Assembly (NCBI RefSeq): GCF_051020985.1
Contig: NC_134999.1
Coordinates: forward strand, 15,195,660-15,259,659
DNA: 64,000 nt
Source of the DNA: Nomia melanderi
Taxonomy: Eukaryota; Arthropoda; Insecta; Hymenoptera; Halictidae
Direction: 5' to 3'
The stretch's first letter is position 1, and the number at the start of each line of letters is the position of its first letter. The notes beneath the pieces are model-generated. The model saw only the letters and a list, made by a program, of their open reading frames with translations, was not told the DNA's origin and searched no databases. Made by a program: the position numbers and the translations under genes. This document shows, in pieces, positions 31,961-45,144 of the stretch.

Positions 31961-34900
31961 CTATCACAACATTCCTACATGCATCATCAAAACCTTCACT
32001 AACAAATTCGCCTACGCCACTTCCTTCGCATTCAATTCTACAAATCCCCAGTTGCCCCTTCAACTCAAACATCAAACGATAAAGAAAACTCTTAATCTAC
32101 TCGAAACAAAAATCCAATTTCCATCGATTGACCGAATCCTCACAATTCGAGGCAGGTGATTTTCGAAACCGTCCCAGTCCAAAATGTCTTCGGAACGAGG
32201 AGTCAGCGTCAACGTCAGCGCATCGTGCGCGATGCCACCGGCATTGTTCCTGCTAAGTTCATTCAACCCGATCCCTCGCAGTTGTAACATTGTACCGCCG
32301 GTCCAATTCAGCCGTGGCACAGTCCCGGCTCCGCAACGACCCTTATACCGACAATAGTTTCGAACATGAATATTCCCGTTGATGTGTATCTGTTTCCCCA
32401 TTTCGATTGCGACAGACCGGAAGCCCTTCCATCGGGACCCGCGCTCTCTTGACGGCGCGCCGGTAACTTTCGATTCCAGCCCGACGCCATTTTCTAACTG
32501 TATCACGCCGCGGCGGCGATGATTGTTCTCGTTACCAAGTTATTAGTTAGTAGACTTCGATAGTTGGTGCTCCGCTGCTCCGATCCCGGTCGAATGGATT
32601 CGATTCAACATCCCTGGAATTGGGTGTCGCCGATTTGATGCTGACGGTTCGATTTGTCACGATGTCTTCAAAGCGTTAAGGTTATCGTTCTTCTTACCGA
32701 ATTTGGGACATTGAGTTCATTCGATTGTGATTCTCGTGACGCTATTATTACCAGTTCCTTGGAATCTCAATCTATTTTAATAGAACTCTAAGAACAGCTT
32801 CTAAATTTATTAACGCTCCACTGATTACATAACTGAGATTCAACTATCCAATGTAATAATAGATTTGTCAATCAACGTCCTACAAAATCAACACATCCTC
32901 TAATTAAATTTCCTCTCCATTGAAATATTCAGCATCCAATATATCCACTGATATCTACATTCAGCATCCTTCGTTCCAAAAATGACATGAAAAGCCGATA
33001 ATAGTGAACTCCGTCATTAACCGATCGGCGGACTAAATAATCTCGTTCTTCGAATCATTCCCATGGATCGCAATCCGTTGGAATTCAATTTCAGAAAGTC
33101 TCATTTCCAAATGCACGCGCTGCGCGAGGGACGGACGGTCGATCATCGGGATGATTCCCGGTGTATGTAACTTCGCCGATTACAATGCCGACGGTGGAGC
33201 CGTCGGTCAATCACAGACGTCATTAATCGCCGGCACAAAAACCGGAAACGAGATAATTGGATATCCGGCCGGTGTATCGAGCGCCGCGAACGTTCCATTA
33301 ACGATCGAATTACGGGACGATTAATAATTATCGTCGAATCGTCGATCGTTCGAGCGCCGCGCGAGATATTCCGCGAATTAGCTGCTGCCTTGATTATTAA
33401 TCGACAGATCGACGGGACCTGCGCGGCCGATTTATCTTCGGCCGCGTTGAAAAACGTTCACGAGATTTTCCCGGCCAGTTTTTCGAACCCGGTGCGCTGC
33501 CAACGAAATTTCCCGATGCAATTTTAAACGATCGGCGCCGCGCCTACCTCTCGATCGGAATCTATTTAAATCCTTCCGTGAAATTATATAGAGTCCGACA
33601 TGGACAATGCGTTCTGAACAATTTCGCTGGAGAGCGACGGTTTTAGGAACAGTTTTAAGGGATTCACTGTGGTCCGCGGATCGACTGGTTCTTAAAATAA
33701 TTATCCGGGCTTGGCCCGATTTTTACTGGGAATTTTCCTGCTTGACGAATGACGAAGGGAAGCTCTTTGGGTGTGGAAGTATTGTCTCGAATGTTTTGTT
33801 TTGCAGGAGATTTATGGGGAATTGCTCTCCTTTTTGGAGACTGGGAGTCATGCACGTTACGCTTTTGTCTTATAATAATTGCTCGTTAACATTTTACGCG
33901 CACGCTTGAAAGGGTTCCTTATGTTTTCTGTAACTTATTAAGTATATCAGTATTCTATTTTTACTTCGCCTTCTCATTTCCGTCTACTATATTAGGTTTA
34001 TCGGAAAGAAATTGGATAAGAAGTTAATTTTAGTCTTTCTAAACCTAAAACCTAAACTAAATTCGTCAAGGACTTCTAACATTTACAAGACTTTCACAAA
34101 CATAATTCTTGCTCCAAATATTTACATGAATATAAGTTCAGAATCTGAACATCTCTAGATCCCCAAAAGCGTCACCATTCCTCTAAACTGTCAATAACCT
34201 TCTGCAAAAGCCTTCCAATCCCTTTATCAGTTCCTCCCTCGAATATCTCCAATTCCAAAGTCCTCGGAATCATCCTCTAAACATTCTATTTCAACCTAAA
34301 ATTATGTACCACCCAGTAGAAAGCTGTCATTGAAACCTCTTCGACCAAACCCTTGTCGGAGTCGCAATCTCAAGCAACCAATCGATCGTTCGCAAGAGTA
34401 ATTAAAATGTAAAACAAAGTAGCGATACTTAGACTAACTCCGGTAGTTACTGGTTCCTCGTGAAACCGATAACACGGAGTATCAGGAAACCCACGGGAAC
34501 CCACGGTAACCCGTAGAGAACCGATGCAAACGAGCAACGTCGCCGTGTTGAATCGTTCCAAGTTTAATAACCGACGCGACGGTGGCGTCGACTTTTTAAT
34601 TAAGAATGGTGGCCGAAAGTGCTGAAGACTTTTCCGCCTCGTGACATCATAAAATACGTGGCGGGCGACGCCGGTGCGGAAAGGTTAGGGAAAGGGGAGG
34701 GGCGGGGTGGGGAACCGGTGTGCCCGACACCGACCACAAAACTTTTTCCTTTCGAGGTATTCCGTCGTTAGCCCCTTGGGCGAACTGGGTCGAACCGTAA
34801 TGGAGACGTAATGCCCGAGTAAAACAGCTTTCACCGGGACCCGCAGGATTTTCATTTAAACATCCTTTTGTGGAGTCGCGTCGGTAAATCGTCCTTGCTT

Positions 34901-36823
34901 AATAATCGTTGTTCCCTTTGATGCGGCCCTGTCGCGCCGCCGCGTGTCGACAAATCGGTTTTCGGATCCGTTGAACGCCGCGTGTATTTCGAGGCTCGTT
35001 GGTTTTTTAATATCGCGATATTGGAGACAGGCGCGTAGGTTTTCGATGACGTTGACAGCTTGTTTTTCTCGTATATTCTCTTTATTTTATTTTTCGCTCG
35101 CCTCGTTGGTTCTATTATTTTGTTAGAATTTCATTTTAAACGTTTCACGATTTTGTAACTGTTCGAAAGAGACCTTTTGTTCGAGTAATGAAAGGATTCT
35201 GGAGTATCCTTGTTCGTTATTGTTTCGTGGCTGGTATCTATTAATGGAACGCTAATTGGTCTTTCTTCGGCGACGCGCTAAAATGCCCGGAGAACATTCG
35301 TTTTCAGCCATTTCGCGGATCTGTTTTGTAATAACATGAATAAGGCTGTAGGGAGGATGATAGTTTCCGAGTTTAGAGGATGCCGTGCGGCCTGAAGAGT
35401 TTTTAATGAAACACCTTTGCTGCGCAATTTTTAACGAACCGCCGTCGCCATTCTACGGGCTTAAAAAAGTTGTCCCCGGCCGTGGAAGTTTCTTAACAAC
35501 ACGGTTCCCACTGTGTTCCCTCGAAAAAGAGGAACCACGGCTCGCTAACTTCTTGAGCGTGATCACCGCGGCCCCGGCTCACTTGGGTGAACCGTAATTT
35601 TTCGAGTTTACGCGCTCGACGAGGCATTTGCGTGAATGTGCCTTTCAAAAATTACTGAACGCTCCCGCGACACCTACTAAACAATCCCGGGAACTATTTC
35701 AATAATCATCGGAAACAATCTTCCATCGATATCCATTATCAGCCGAGAGAGCGAAGGAATTTCAAAGAAAACCGAAGGAAAACAAAAGCTCCCCCGTTCG
35801 AGAGAGAACTTAGAGCCTCCAAGGCAGCTTTAATAATTCCCACCGAAACGAAAGAACTCGGGGCTGTTCTACAAATTTTAACGACTCCCGCCGTTCGCTG
35901 ACGTCGAAAATATTTTCAGGAACTTTAAATGAACGTTCCGCTGTAATGCACGAGTCTCCGCGGAGGCTCGCGTTTATACGTTTACCATCTTAGCTCCCGT
36001 GTCACGATAATGCCAACGTCAAACAGAGGAAAGAACTGCTTATACTCTGACTGGATATTCCGTCTGAAAAAATTCTTCGAGTCCGTATTGTTCTCTCCGC
36101 GAAGGAAACTCGGCTCATCGAACAAGAGTAACAAGTACGCAAACAACGATACCGTTAACAATCGCGGGAGAGCGCGGCGTAGTCGGAAGTGAAATAGTTA
36201 TTACCAGTCGTAAAAGGGGATTATTCGCGCAGGCAGCCGGGGAACGGAGAACGAAGGAGAAACGGACCGCTTTTCAGCTCTTTTTTCCCTGCCGCGTGGG
36301 TAATTCAGTTTAAACAAACTTATAAAAGCCCGAGGAATTCAGGCCACCGGGAAGGGGGAGCCGAGGGGAGGTGTTCCTGATTGATTCGCGTGCATACCTG
36401 CACGGACAGCCGTAGATTTTCGCAACAGTCCCGCGTACTTGGCTCGATAAAGCTACGCGCGGCGCGGATTCCGGCACGCGCGCCTTGTATTAGCCGTTTA
36501 GGGGGAAAAACGTTCATTCCCGCGGGAAACGGGCAGTTCTCTCGCGATATTAGCTGGGGAGAGTGTCTCGTAATTGTGAACAGAAAAATTGGGGATGCGG
36601 TGGACAGGGGAATGAGGATTAAGGGAGACTTTTATTCTTCATGCACTGGGTTCTTATGATTCGGTATTTTGTGCGACTGCTGGAGGGAAATTGATTCATT
36701 TCGGAATTTTTATTTTGAAAGTATTTTAATTAGGCTGCTTACGGAAGATTGTTAAATTTGTACCGATGCGAAACTAGGCCCTTCGAATTTTGAGAAATGC
36801 ATTTAATTTTGATAAGAAGTTTG
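31961..36823. other. 4.9 kb without recognised genes or mobile elements
   Basis: Alternating AT-rich stretches and CpG-rich blocks (32.1-32.6, 33.1-33.6, 34.5-35.0, 35.4-35.6, 35.8-36.55 kb). This is the longest stretch with no TTAA-MITE that I can identify. The plus frame 33607-33909 (100 codons) and the minus frame 32072-32506 (144 codons) have no recognisable domain. A TATA-like CTTATAAAAGCCC sits at 36319. Confidence 0.4.
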
Positions 36824-36970
36824 AAATGAGTTCTAATTGCTCGGTAGGTTTAGTTTACACGTTTTTGAAGTGACTGTAGTTTTTTGAGACGTTGGGATAC
36901 ATTTTTACTAGGTATTGAATGAATTATTTTAATATTAAAACTACCGAGCAATTAGGACTTGTTTTCAATT
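36824..36970. repeat. Inverted repeat made from two family C' ends
   Basis: CTAATTGCTCGGTAGGTTTA at 36833 and its inverted partner TTAAAACTACCGAGCAATTA near 36955 are separated by about 80 bp. The motif GCTCGGTAG is the inner side of the C' terminus, but the outer TTAA ends are missing. The transcript could form a hairpin. Confidence 0.7.
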
Positions 36971-39718
36971 ATTTATATAAATTAGAACAATACGTTTCTT
37001 AAGATTCAAGGGATCTCCTAGTCTTGTATCTTTACGAATACGAAAATTTAATTGAAAATCGTTTGCAGAAGCCTTCGTAATTGAAGTACTTGCAGAAGAA
37101 TTCTGAAGTGGATCAATTTGAATTAATAGGTAGTTACACGTAAATACTGAAATCGTTTTCATCCCGCGATATTCATAGAAATGATGCGTGCTATCCCTGG
37201 CGCAGAACGAAACCGCGTTGCGAAATTCGTGTGCCGTTAACCCCGATGTTTCCAGATGATTATCGCGCGGAGATAATTCCTCCATCACTTTCGAGGGTTT
37301 TCAAAATTTTCGCCGCGTTTCCGGGCCATTAATCAACCGAGTCGGAACTTACGAACGGTAACGCGTGCATTTCGAAATACTTTCGCCGCGCGATCGACGG
37401 TGCAGCCTCTCCCGCGCCGGAATCGCGACCCGGAAATACGACGGCACCGGAAGCGCCGCGCCGGGTACCGGCGGGAACGCGAATTATTATGCGATTTCTG
37501 GGCTAACGATTTGAAACGGGGAATAATTTCCGCGCGGCGCGGCTGGAATTTTGCGGAACAGATTTACAATTATCCGAGGGAAATCGAACTTGCCGCTCGG
37601 GACGCGCCGACAAGATGGCGGGTGTCAGATACTCGGAAAGAAGAGTGCTGAAAGTAGACGGATTCTGGCGTTCGTTTGATAAAAGAATAAAAATTTCTTT
37701 AACAGTATGATTCTCCATATGTGAAGAAATAAAGTTGTAGTAATTATTTTCCCTGGAAATGATGGGAAAGTTATGAAAATTGACGGTGATGGTAAAAATG
37801 CGACTGCAATTGTAACTCAATTAATTCGAACTTTTATGATAGAATGATCATTTGAAAATTCATTTTAAGGATTTAGAGAAGTTGTACATTGTAGTTTACT
37901 AGAGTATTGCAACATAATTCATTTCCATATGAAAATTTACCTAGTTTCCGCCCTTTTCTTTGTCATAGAACAGTCGCTTCTCTTGACGCTTCAGAGGTGT
38001 CCTGGGTAAGTCGGCGAAATTGAAAGGGCGCCTTTGAGAACCCGGAAAACCTGCCAGAAACTTGAAATCGTGACTCGACTACTGCCAAGTTGTTCTGCTT
38101 GACGGGGACCAACTTAGGATTATCTTCCATTGCGATAAGTCGTCTTTAGAGTCTGGAATAGTGAATGATACGAGAGGCACATACTCAATCGGAAAATTCA
38201 CGAATGGATGCGTTCAACCTTATGAAGTATTGTTCAACCTCCTTCCCTTTAATACTCAGAAACTCCTGAGGGCAGAATATCTTCTCGTAGAACTGCTTTT
38301 TATCGAAATCCTACTTATCAAACTAACTAACAAGAGAAGTTACCGAACCGGCAAACTCAAAAATGAAACTCCGTGTGTAACTAGAATAACCCAATCCTAA
38401 CACATTACAATTTTCCTTCCTCGCTGAATTTCACTTTGAAGTAAAGTCGCTCTTTAAGAACAAATTTATCTTTCCCCCGGATTATCCCGAGAACGGTAAT
38501 AGATATCAAAAGAAATCTTAAACGAAAACCACACCATTCTCCACCCCCGTAAAACTATTAAAATTCCTCCAGAAACATCAATAGAACTATTCCAAAAAAT
38601 TCAAACGTCCCGAAGACCTTCCAAAAACCAAAACTACCCTTCCAAGCAAAAATCCTGGGCCTAAATCGGGTTCCACGTCGGGAAAGCTTTCAAGCCCCTA
38701 TCCCTCAACACCGGAGTTTCAGCGGTACAAGCGTCCGGTTCGATCGTAGCTGGGTCAAATAGGGGATGATACGCGTCGTGAGTACTCGGCCGTGTTCAGG
38801 CCTGGCCAGAGCGACCACCTCCGACCGCAACCCTCGCGAGCCTCCGCCTCGACTTCCGGTAGGGGATAAATAATTCCGGCGACACAGGGCGAGCCTGGTA
38901 TATAAATAATTAGCCGAACGTAAAGGGAATTCGCCGTCCCCGAGATTTTCTTCTCGTCTGGCTCACCTTCGACCGCGTCCCCTTCCCGCTTGTCTCCGTT
39001 GTCCCACGGTGGATTTCACCCTCGGGATATTTCTCTCCCTCGTCACGTCCAGCGAGCTGCGCAACGCAGCGCCCGGTCTTTGTGCGCCGCGCCCCATCCC
39101 ACCTCCGCTCCATTCCTCAACCCCTTCCCGGCCGCGCTCTTTTTTCGTCCCTTTTCTTTTCTGTTTGCAGACCTCCGACTCGTTCAGGTCCTGTGTCCCC
39201 TGTCTGTTCCCCTCTTGTTCTTTTTCTCGCGTCTCCTTTCTCCGTTGTTCGCGGATACCATGCTCCTCCGGCGACTTCCACTCTCTCCGTCTTCCGGCGA
39301 CGCCGCGTTACGGGCACGGGGTCGAAGGAAAATTTACCCTCGACGAGGTCCGCCTAGGGCCTGACATCCGCGAAATATGCTAGCCCCTGGCGGCGCAGCC
39401 CACTTCATGGAAAGCTGCCCTCTCCTCTTCGAACGCACGGTATTTACGTACCGCGCCGCGGGACATCCCTTTTCTAGGACGGGGACGGGGAGTGGGACGA
39501 GGTCTTTCCGCCCTCTGTCACAGATGGGGGATGATGGGGGAATTTAAGCGGCCGTCGCGCGGATAAGTGATTTAGATGTCTCGCGCTCGCGGTGCCGCGT
39601 TCTTGGGGATCTTGGAATGTTGTCGCTGGAATGGCGGATGATCTGATCCTTTGTCGACGGAGATTCTTTGAAATATATAGAACTTTTGGTAGATCAAGCT
39701 GAATTGTATATCAATTGT
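36971..39718. other. Unannotated DNA with GC-rich blocks at 37.2-37.65 and 38.7-39.6 kb
   Basis: 39.0-39.25 kb is pyrimidine-rich on the plus strand and open in three frames at once (91-124 codons), so none is called. TATATAAATAA at 38899 precedes this block; with no transcript evidence I do not call a promoter. Confidence 0.4.
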
Positions 39719-39934
39719 TAAACCCTTCGCACTCGGAAGTTTTTCGTTAGAAGTATTTGAACATTTTCTGATGAGATAAATATAAAAGAGAAATCACATG
39801 TACATTGAGGAACAAAGCTGTTGTATTTCGATATTTCTCAAATTGATGCATTATACATAATATTAAATATCAAATGCTAGAGTTTTACTGTACGAAATCA
39901 ACTGACTGAGAGTCACCTCTCGAGTGCAAGTTAA
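39719..39934 (-). mobile_element. Family A TTAA-MITE, nearly full length
   Basis: Starts TTAAACCCTTCGCACTCGG and ends AGTCACCTCTCGAGTGCAAG then TTAA. The palindrome GACTGAGAGTCACC is at the right, so the copy is inverted. The last bases have been replaced by the next element. Confidence 0.85.
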
Positions 39935-40059
39935 TTAATAGAAACAAGGAAACTACGCGCTGATCTCTTGCTGTTCGAGTGATTAAACCGTTTGTTTACT
40001 CAGTCTTCCAAATATGAACACTCTAACCCGCCGAAATGTAGACATTCCGCAAAGGATAA
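39931..40059 (-). mobile_element. Family F MITE, truncated
   Basis: Begins within family F interior (TTAATTAATAGAAACAAGGA) and ends GACATTCCGCAAAGGATAA, the F terminus. Only about 129 bp of roughly 205 remain. Confidence 0.7.
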
Positions 40060-40078
40060 TTTTAGGATAAGGATAAAG

Positions 40079-40213
40079 GATAATTTTAGGATACTGAATC
40101 GAAAATTTTGAGATGAGTGAAGGTACTATCTTTTTTATAAATTCGAAGTGGGTGATCTTTAAATATTAATACGAATAAGGATCAAAATTTTCAATTCAGT
40201 ATCCTAAAGAATT
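40079..40213. repeat. Long inverted repeat, arms about 24-32 bp, spacer about 70 bp
   Basis: The arm AGGATACTGAATCGAAAATT (40088 on) pairs with AATTTTCAATTCAGTATCCT (to 40205), with one mismatch over 24 bp and weaker pairing beyond. No TTAA at its ends, so it differs from the MITE families here. Confidence 0.75.
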
Positions 40214-40865
40214 CTTCTATCCTCTTGGGAATTAAGGTAGATCTGTAGAAATTTCGTGATATTGAATAAAACAATGGGTTATATCGTAGGAGTTTGTAGA
40301 GTCTTGTTGGAAGAGCAATATTTTTAATTCAGAAGTGATCGATTCAATTTTTCGAGTAGTTAATCGTTTCGAGTTCAGTGGATAGGATAATCGATAATTG
40401 TTTGAAGCTGTTTCCAGCCAGACAAGTGGTGGATACGGTTAATAAAATAATGGATTGTTTGGCACTTGGCGTAGTGAACTCGGAGATATACGAGACCGGT
40501 GAATAACTGTTTCGAAGAACGAATGTTCCACGCTAATTGGCACATTTATAAGCGATACAGCTGAGATGTTCCCCGCGCTAATAAGCTCAGCGCTAAGCAC
40601 AATATCCTTCGTTGCTTATCGAGAGACGCCGCATGAGGTATCGGACTACTAATAAACTCTAATGGGGCTATTAAATGCTTAGTACTGATACAAGTGCCTC
40701 TCTATTGTTGCATTCCGTCTAAATTATTACGGTGCTGTCAGGTATGCGGTATTGCATATGCGTACCGCTAGGCCATAATAGTATCTTATGATCAACTGCC
40801 ACAACGCAGACATAAAGACACTTTTATGTTCCTCGGAATGCATAGGAAAGTAATCCACCTTGATC

Positions 40866-41165
40866 TCGCGTGTTCCAAATATAGACTAAATTGAAATTTA
40901 TAATACATTGAAAATTCAAGATTTCATCCAATTTCGAAAATTCGAAAGCATTTCTAAACCAAAATCTATTTTATTATTAATATCCTAATATTACCTTAAT
41001 ATTTTAATATTAATCTTACGTGTTCCAAATATAGACTAAATTGAAATTGATAATACATTGAAAATTCATGATTTCAATGGAAGCATTTCTAAACCAAAAT
41101 CTATTTTATTATTAATATTCTAATATTACCTTAATATTCTAAGTTAATATTCTAATATTACCTCA
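40866..41165. repeat. 150-bp tandem duplication
   Basis: Copies start CGTGTTCCAAATATAGACTA at about 40868 and 41018. Both end in TATTAATAT(C/T)CTAATATTACC. The second copy lacks about 20 bp. Confidence 0.85.
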
Positions 41166-41924
41166 TTAATCATTGAATCCATCGAAGACTCAAATTCCCG
41201 CGAATTATCAAGCTTACGATAATAAAATCGTTCTCACGCGTAACAACTTCCAATTGAATCAAAGATTCCATTGTTACTCCAATATTTTCTAAAACACGAG
41301 AAGCAAAATATTTCAACGGAAAAAAGGGGAGATACTAAAAGAAACCTTGACAAAATTGCTGTCTTCCATTCAAATCTACGAATTCCAGACATTAGGTTTT
41401 CACTCGCGGTTTACTGTACTCGAAAAAAATCGTAACCCCGAACGTTCGGAGCCACTTACAGCGGTGTCCGAAATTTCGCAAAAATTTTTACGGTTTCGTA
41501 AAAGTTTTATGATGAACCCGTATTGGCCCTGCTCGCCCCGCGACGAGCGCTGCGCTTCGATGAATTCCGAAACGCGCCTCGGGGAAAATTGTTCTTTAAG
41601 ATCCAACCGTGTAAGCTATAGCGGATGAAAAGGGGCGAACGGTGGACGCGTTGCAACCGTCGAGCATATTTTTCCATTTGTTCGGCTCTGTCTGCCGCGG
41701 CGGGACGTAAAAATTACAGGAAATACGAAGCGAGAAACGCGGAACGGACGCGGCGGGACTATAAAAGATGATTTCGCCGCGTCAGGACGCGCGACTTGTC
41801 TCGGGCGTACCCCTAATACGCTCTCAAAACACCATAAACCGGGATACTTGGACAGGTGCGCATCACCTGCGACTGAATCCTTCTCCCAGGCGTATTATTT
41901 ATTATTAATGTACAGGTGCCCGGT
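41166..41924. other. Unannotated; GC-rich block 41.4-41.85 kb
   Basis: CpG-rich with a TATA-like ACTATAAAAGATG at 41759. Opposed frames of 93 and 68 codons, none called. Confidence 0.35.
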
Positions 41925-42265
41925 AATTCGGGGATAATATTCGTGGAAACACTGATGGGGAGTGGTTTTTTCTTGGGACGTATATAGTGTTTTGATTAAT
42001 TGAAGGAACCAAGGGATTTCAGATGTTCTGTATTCGTTTGTTTAATAATTTTGGGATAATTTGGAAACACTGATGTGCAGTTGTTTTTTCTTGAGATGTG
42101 CAGTTGTTTTTTCTTGAGATGTGCAGTTGTTTTTTCTATAACTATTATTTTGTTTAATAATTTTGGGATAATATGGAAACACTGAATTCAGTTGTTTTTT
42201 CTTGTGACGTTTGTAGTCTTTTGGTTAATTGAGGGAAACAAGGGATTTCTTAGATTTTAGATTTT
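41925..42265. repeat. Composite tandem repeat, about 115-bp unit with an inner 26-bp repeat
   Basis: GGGATAAT then GGAAACACTGA occurs near 41931, 42053 and 42166. In the middle copy GATGTGCAGTTGTTTTTTCT is itself repeated three times with a 26-bp period (about 42071-42136). Confidence 0.85.
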
Positions 42266-42792
42266 AGATTTTTAAAATTCTTTTCTCGTGCGTTAGAGTA
42301 CTCATTACAGAGTAGAATTTTGATATTCCAATGCAACAATTAGTTCTAGCACAAAGGGTTAATCGTCAACTAAATCCAGCAAGTCGCGAAGGAAATCATA
42401 CTGCGAGGAGCTAAGTAATTACACGCGAAATTCAGTTACAATTAATTAAGACGAAATTACACTTTCTGCCGATAGAATTCCTTCTGGATCGAGGAAAGTC
42501 TAGAAGCTCTGTCGTCTTCCGGCGCAGCTGAAGCTAAATTCCTGCGAATCGACGGCCGAGTGGCAGCGAGCTCGCTAAGTGCTCCCCGTCGAACTTTAAA
42601 CACACTATTTACGACACCAGAAGCGTCCTTCTTCCGCCTGGTTCTTTCCGGGTAAACAGAACCCACCTCGGGACACGAAAAGCGCGAGCGCGCGGCGACA
42701 GCCGGCTCCCGCGGCGGAATGTGGCCGGAAAATGGCGGGTCTTAATCTGGATTACGATCGGCGCTGTTTGCCCCTTATTTCGCTCGCGGTGT

Positions 42793-43055
42793 TTAACCCT
42801 TTGGCCTATGATTTCTTTCCCAACTCTGATCGACACGGCTACTTTGTCATTGATAATTGATTGGAAACAGAGAAATTCTAAGCATATGTTATGCATTTCC
42901 TTTTATGTATAATAGTTGATTACAGAGGGATAATATTTACTTTGAATTGCCCTATGATTTCTTTGAAAATAATTTTAAGAGAGAGTTTTCTGAGAAAATA
43001 ATTTTAAATTAAAACTTCAGGTGTGTTTCGACACCTTCTGTAGAATTAGTGTTAA
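42793..43055. mobile_element. H-type left part joined to a D-type right end
   Basis: Starts TTAACCCTTTGGCCTATGA (H-like) and ends GACACCTTCTGTAGAATTAGTGTTAA-type (D terminus). CCTATGATTTCTTTG recurs at 42950, so more than one element is probably merged here. Confidence 0.6.
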
Positions 43056-44103
43056 ATTGTTTCTATCTTCGACTAATAATCAGTGAACAAAACTAATTTT
43101 CATTAAACTGAATGCAAAATAAGGGACTAATTTGTTCTCTTCTGTAGCTTCTTTCGCGATGATTGCTCGCGTTTTCATTCGCCAGGGGAATTTATCATGG
43201 AAAGTAACACTAACCATACCGACACCTTTCCTACTGTAATTAGTCAAATAACTAGCTACAAAATAGAGCTAAACAAATCAGCTGATACATATTTTTTAGT
43301 GAAAATAGAAACAAAAGGAAGGTTGAAAATTGAGAAACCAATTAATCAAACAATATGGGAGCTGATATAAAATTAAATGAACAAAAGAAAACGCAAAATT
43401 TTAATCCGGTCATTGTGATAAGGAATATGGAGATACTCGGTCAACGTATTTAATTATGAGATTATTTGAAATGGTTTTAATTGGCTGGAATCCGGAATCG
43501 ATGTGTGGTGTAAATTTAATTCCAGTGGTCTGAGAAATGGAGTTTAGTGTATGTTGTTTGAATACATTCGTTGGTTGGCTGTAATTTTGTGGATTTTGTT
43601 AATGTACGGTGACAATGTTAGTTAGTTCACATCAGTGATTCTGTAGAACGCATCGAATGGGTAATTGAGTTTTCGTGTCTGATAGTATAACGAAATGCAA
43701 CGGTAGAGAAACTTCCAACGAGCTCATATAAAATTGATGGAGTTTTTGAACGAGACGTATATGATATTATTACTTGCAATTTATACGAGCACGTGCTTCT
43801 GTAAAATAAATATTTCACAAGGTTCAGATTGATATTGATCAAGCTGAATTTTCCACGAGGTCCCTCTATTTTTACATTCAACTACACAGGAGAGTTAATA
43901 TTTTTTGCTGCAAGTAGCGTCAGAAAAAAACCAGGTTATTTATTACTTATTGCATTTCACGCAATAAAATACGGACTCGTGACGTCGATGGGCTCATTTG
44001 AAAAAGAATATTGCCATCGAAGCGCCAAATAAATATGCATCGCGTTTATAAATCTTTTAACACAATCTTGAACATATAGAACCCTCGAAAACAGTATCTC
44101 AAC
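43056..44103. other. Unannotated AT-rich DNA
   Basis: No element ends, tandem repeats or coding signals recognised. Confidence 0.4.
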
Positions 44104-44600
44104 GTTCGTAAAATAAAAGTAAAACATCTTAAGGCACAAACGAAGCTACAAAAAATATAAACACACAAGCAAAATATAAATATGAAACAAAAGAAAAACA
44201 TTTAAAGACACAAACGAAGCTACAAACAATATAAACTCACAAACAAAATATAAAATAGAACAAAAAAAACATCTAAAGACACAAACAAAACTACAAACGA
44301 TACAAAAACACAAGCAAAATGTAAATATGAAACAAAAGAAAACCATCTTAAAGCACAAACGAAGCTACAAACAATATAAACACAAGCAAAATATAGATAC
44401 AAAACAAAAGAATGACACCTAAATACACAAACAAAACTACGAACAATATAAACACACTAGCAAAATATAAATATGAAACAAAACAAAACCATCTAAAGAC
44501 ACAAACAAAACTACAAACAATATAAACACAAGCAAAATATAAATATGCAACAAAACAAAAGCACCTAAAGCCACAAACGAAACTACAAACGACACAAAGC
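44104..44600. repeat. Minisatellite, about 73-bp unit, 6-7 copies
   Basis: ACACAAACGAAGCTACAAAC and CAAGCAAAATATAAATATGA recur at about 44135, 44210, 44281, 44354, 44426, 44501 and 44572. The antisense frames look like repeated hydrophobic Phe/Cys/Val peptides (85 and 94 codons). I read them as repeat artefacts. Confidence 0.9.
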
Positions 44601-45144
44601 CACAATCAAACAAGCAAGAAAGCCAGAAACCAGCAAACTCGAAAAAACCCGAACCATCACCGAATAACCAAAACAATTCCACCACTGCCGAAAAGAAACA
44701 CTTCCAAAGTACAAACTTCACTGCCGTAATACACGCTGCAACGAGAACGCCTTGAAGAACGCGATTTTAGGCCAGCCGAGTGAACACGGGCCTTAAAGAC
44801 TCGAAGAAACTCGGCAACGAGGAGCGAAACGCTCGGGTTCATCGAGAGAACCTCGCCGGGTCTCTTAGCCGAGACTGTTCCGAATGACCCCGGAATATCT
44901 TGAGCAACGGCGCAAAATTACGCATGAATTATTCGGGAAGTTTGTTCAGACGTGCGCTCGCTCGCTAGTCGTTGACACAGGGGATGATTCTTATCAAAGT
45001 TTCCCGAGGATTCGCTGTCCACGCGCTCTCTCGTCTCCCCCCTCCCCCCACCCCGCCCTTTGACCCCTCAGCGCCCGTGACACCCAGCCAGCAGGTTATC
45101 AACGGCCATTCCGTCTAACGTGTCGCCTCTGCTTTTCATTTCAG
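44601..45144. other. GC-rich 3' end of the intron before the first DPP-like exon
   Basis: CpG-rich from about 44730. A C-rich run (CCCCCCTCCCCCCACCCCGC near 45039) and the polypyrimidine acceptor lead into the exon at 45145. Confidence 0.5.

Larger units (their letters stand above)
1..45144. other. Non-coding DNA left of the first recognised exon (intron and possibly intergenic)
   Basis: The first exon starts in phase 1, so it must be preceded by an intron that extends left from 45144. I looked for the preceding S9B exon (ending with a WVYE-type motif and one leftover base) and for other propeller motifs and found none. Either the intron is longer than 45 kb or small exons were missed. Content is described in the entries below. 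Confidence 0.5.

Noticed and set aside
36319..41771. TATA-like sites at 36319, 38899 and 41759
   Set aside because: No linked coding start, initiator or transcript evidence; such words are frequent in AT-rich DNA.
44146..44721. Minus-strand hydrophobic peptides resembling membrane segments
   Set aside because: Encoded by the 73-bp minisatellite in several frames.
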